Part shown: in pieces, positions 63,258 to 64,000 of the stretch
How positions within the stretch are numbered: position 1 is the first letter of the stretch
Layout of the letters: each line of letters starts with the position of its first letter
From: Paraburkholderia dinghuensis
Lineage (GTDB): Bacteria > Pseudomonadota > Gammaproteobacteria > Burkholderiales > Burkholderiaceae
Direction of reading: 5' to 3'
Length of the DNA: 64,000 nucleotides
Assembly: GCF_003837865.1 (NCBI RefSeq)
Contig: NZ_RQIS01000016.1
Location: forward strand, 62,001 to 126,000
Made by a program: the position numbers and the translations under genes
Notes under the pieces: model-generated
The model's input: the letters and a program-made list of their open reading frames with translations, nothing else
The model's database searches: none
What the model was told of the DNA's origin: nothing

Positions 63258-64000
63258 TTAAGGTTGTGAAGACTGCGCTTGCTGGATGGCGGACCATACG
63301 CGATGCGGTGTGGCCGGCATCTGCAGGTCCTTCACGCCGAGGGGCGCAAGCGCGTCCAGAATCGCGTTGATGACCGCGGGTGGCGAGCCGATCGCGCCTG
63401 CCTCGCCGCAGCCCTTCACGCCGAGCGGATTGTGCGTGCACGGCGTGCCCTTCGCGGTTTCGACGGTGTAGCTCGGCACGTCGGAGGCGCGCGGCATCGC
63501 GTAGTCCATGTACGAGCCGGAGAGCAACTGGCCGCTTTCGGTGTCGTAGACACAACGCTCCAGCATCGCCTGGCCAATGCCCTGGCCGATCCCGCCATGC
63601 ACCTGGCCTTCGACGATCATCGGATTGATGATGTTGCCGAAGTCGTCCACGGCGGTGAAGCGCTCGATGCGCGTCACGCCGGTTTCGGGATCGACCTCCA
63701 CCTCGCAGAGGTACGCGCCCGATGGATAGGTGAAGTTGGTCGGATCGTAGAACGCGCTTTCATCGAGGCCCGGTTCGAGCGTTTCGAGCGGATAGTTGTG
63801 CGGCACGTAGGCCGCGAGCGCGATTTCGGCGAAGGCTTTGGTGCGGTCCGTTCCCGCGACGCGGAAAACGCCGTTCGCGAACTCGATGTCCTCAACGGAC
63901 GCTTCGAGCATGTGTGCCGCAATCTTTTTCGCCTTCGCTTCGATCTTGTCGAGCGCCTTCATGATCGCCGAGCCGCCCACCGCGATCGAGCGCGAGCCGT
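63258..64000 (-). CDS. Molybdenum hydroxylase large subunit (CoxL-like), 3' part
   Basis: Only the C-terminal ~247 residues are in the window; the 5' part lies beyond the right edge. The visible region includes GSRSIAVGGSA at the edge, the molybdopterin-binding DDFGNIINPMIVEGQVHGGIGQGIGQAM segment and KGCGEAGAIGSPPAVINAI, where the Glu is the expected active-site base. The active-site loop that distinguishes form I CO dehydrogenase (AYxCSFR) from other aerobic aldehyde or CO-dehydrogenase-like oxidases is not visible, so the substrate is undecided. Confidence 0.92.
   Translation of the reverse strand, partial: GSRSIAVGGSAIMKALDKIEAKAKKIAAHMLEASVEDIEFANGVFRVAGTDRTKAFAEIALAAYVPHNYPLETLEPGLDESAFYDPTNFTYPSGAYLCEVEVDPETGVTRIERFTAVDDFGNIINPMIVEGQVHGGIGQGIGQAMLERCVYDTESGQLLSGSYMDYAMPRASDVPSYTVETAKGTPCTHNPLGVKGCGEAGAIGSPPAVINAILDALAPLGVKDLQMPATPHRVWSAIQQAQSSQP

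Overview
The window is high-GC DNA from a beta-proteobacterium of the Burkholderiaceae, most likely a Paraburkholderia or Burkholderia main chromosome. This follows from the protein sequences and from gene blocks that I recognise as typical of that group: mreBCD-mrdA-rodA, gatCAB, metX-metW-ampG, argB-HAD-slmA, regB-regA-hslV-hslU-dksA, and dapF-DUF484-xerC opposite metK. No rRNA or tRNA gene and no intact insertion sequence was seen.

Left part (1-35.8 kb) is core chromosome. It opens with the 3' part of a Sel1-repeat protein. A minus-strand elongasome operon (mreB, mreC, mreD, mrdA, rodA) follows, diverging from the plus-strand amidotransferase genes gatC, gatA and gatB. Next come a PPK2-type polyphosphate kinase, exonuclease III, and the minus-strand group metX, metW, ampG and an M48 peptidase. 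Then come an HdeD-like membrane protein and the argB-nucleotidase-slmA group. The redox two-component system regB/regA faces the heat-shock protease genes hslVU. A cysteine-depleted dksA and a His-rich COG0523 GTPase come next, then rlmI, xerC, DUF484, dapF and lpxL, which diverge from metK.

Middle part (35.8-56.6 kb) is more accessory. It holds a small basic hypothetical protein, a PhyH-type dioxygenase, an aldo/keto reductase, and a DHA2 drug exporter with a divergent LysR regulator. A DAO-family oxidoreductase, a probable fatty-acid desaturase remnant and another MFS exporter follow. After these lie a LuxR-type acyl-homoserine-lactone receptor with no synthase nearby, an extra FabF-type ketoacyl synthase, and a tripartite RND efflux operon. 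A 13-bp minisatellite lies between the RND operon and a small conserved gene. An SrkA-type kinase closes this part.

Right part (57-64 kb) holds an oxalate/formate-type MFS carrier with its 42-residue small subunit. Convergent to it is a molybdenum hydroxylase operon resembling carbon monoxide dehydrogenase: large subunit (cut by the window edge), FAD subunit, MoxR ATPase, VWA protein, CoxG and XdhC.

The best regulatory signals are a perfect FNR/Anr palindrome upstream of regBA, a sigma-32 type promoter before hslV, a LysR-type operator before the DHA2 exporter, a hairpin in the metK leader, and several convincing intrinsic terminators. No entirely new multigene system is evident. The most interesting candidates are the zinc-free dksA next to the His-rich metallochaperone, the orphan LuxR receptor near fabF and the RND pump, and the FNR-RegBA link.
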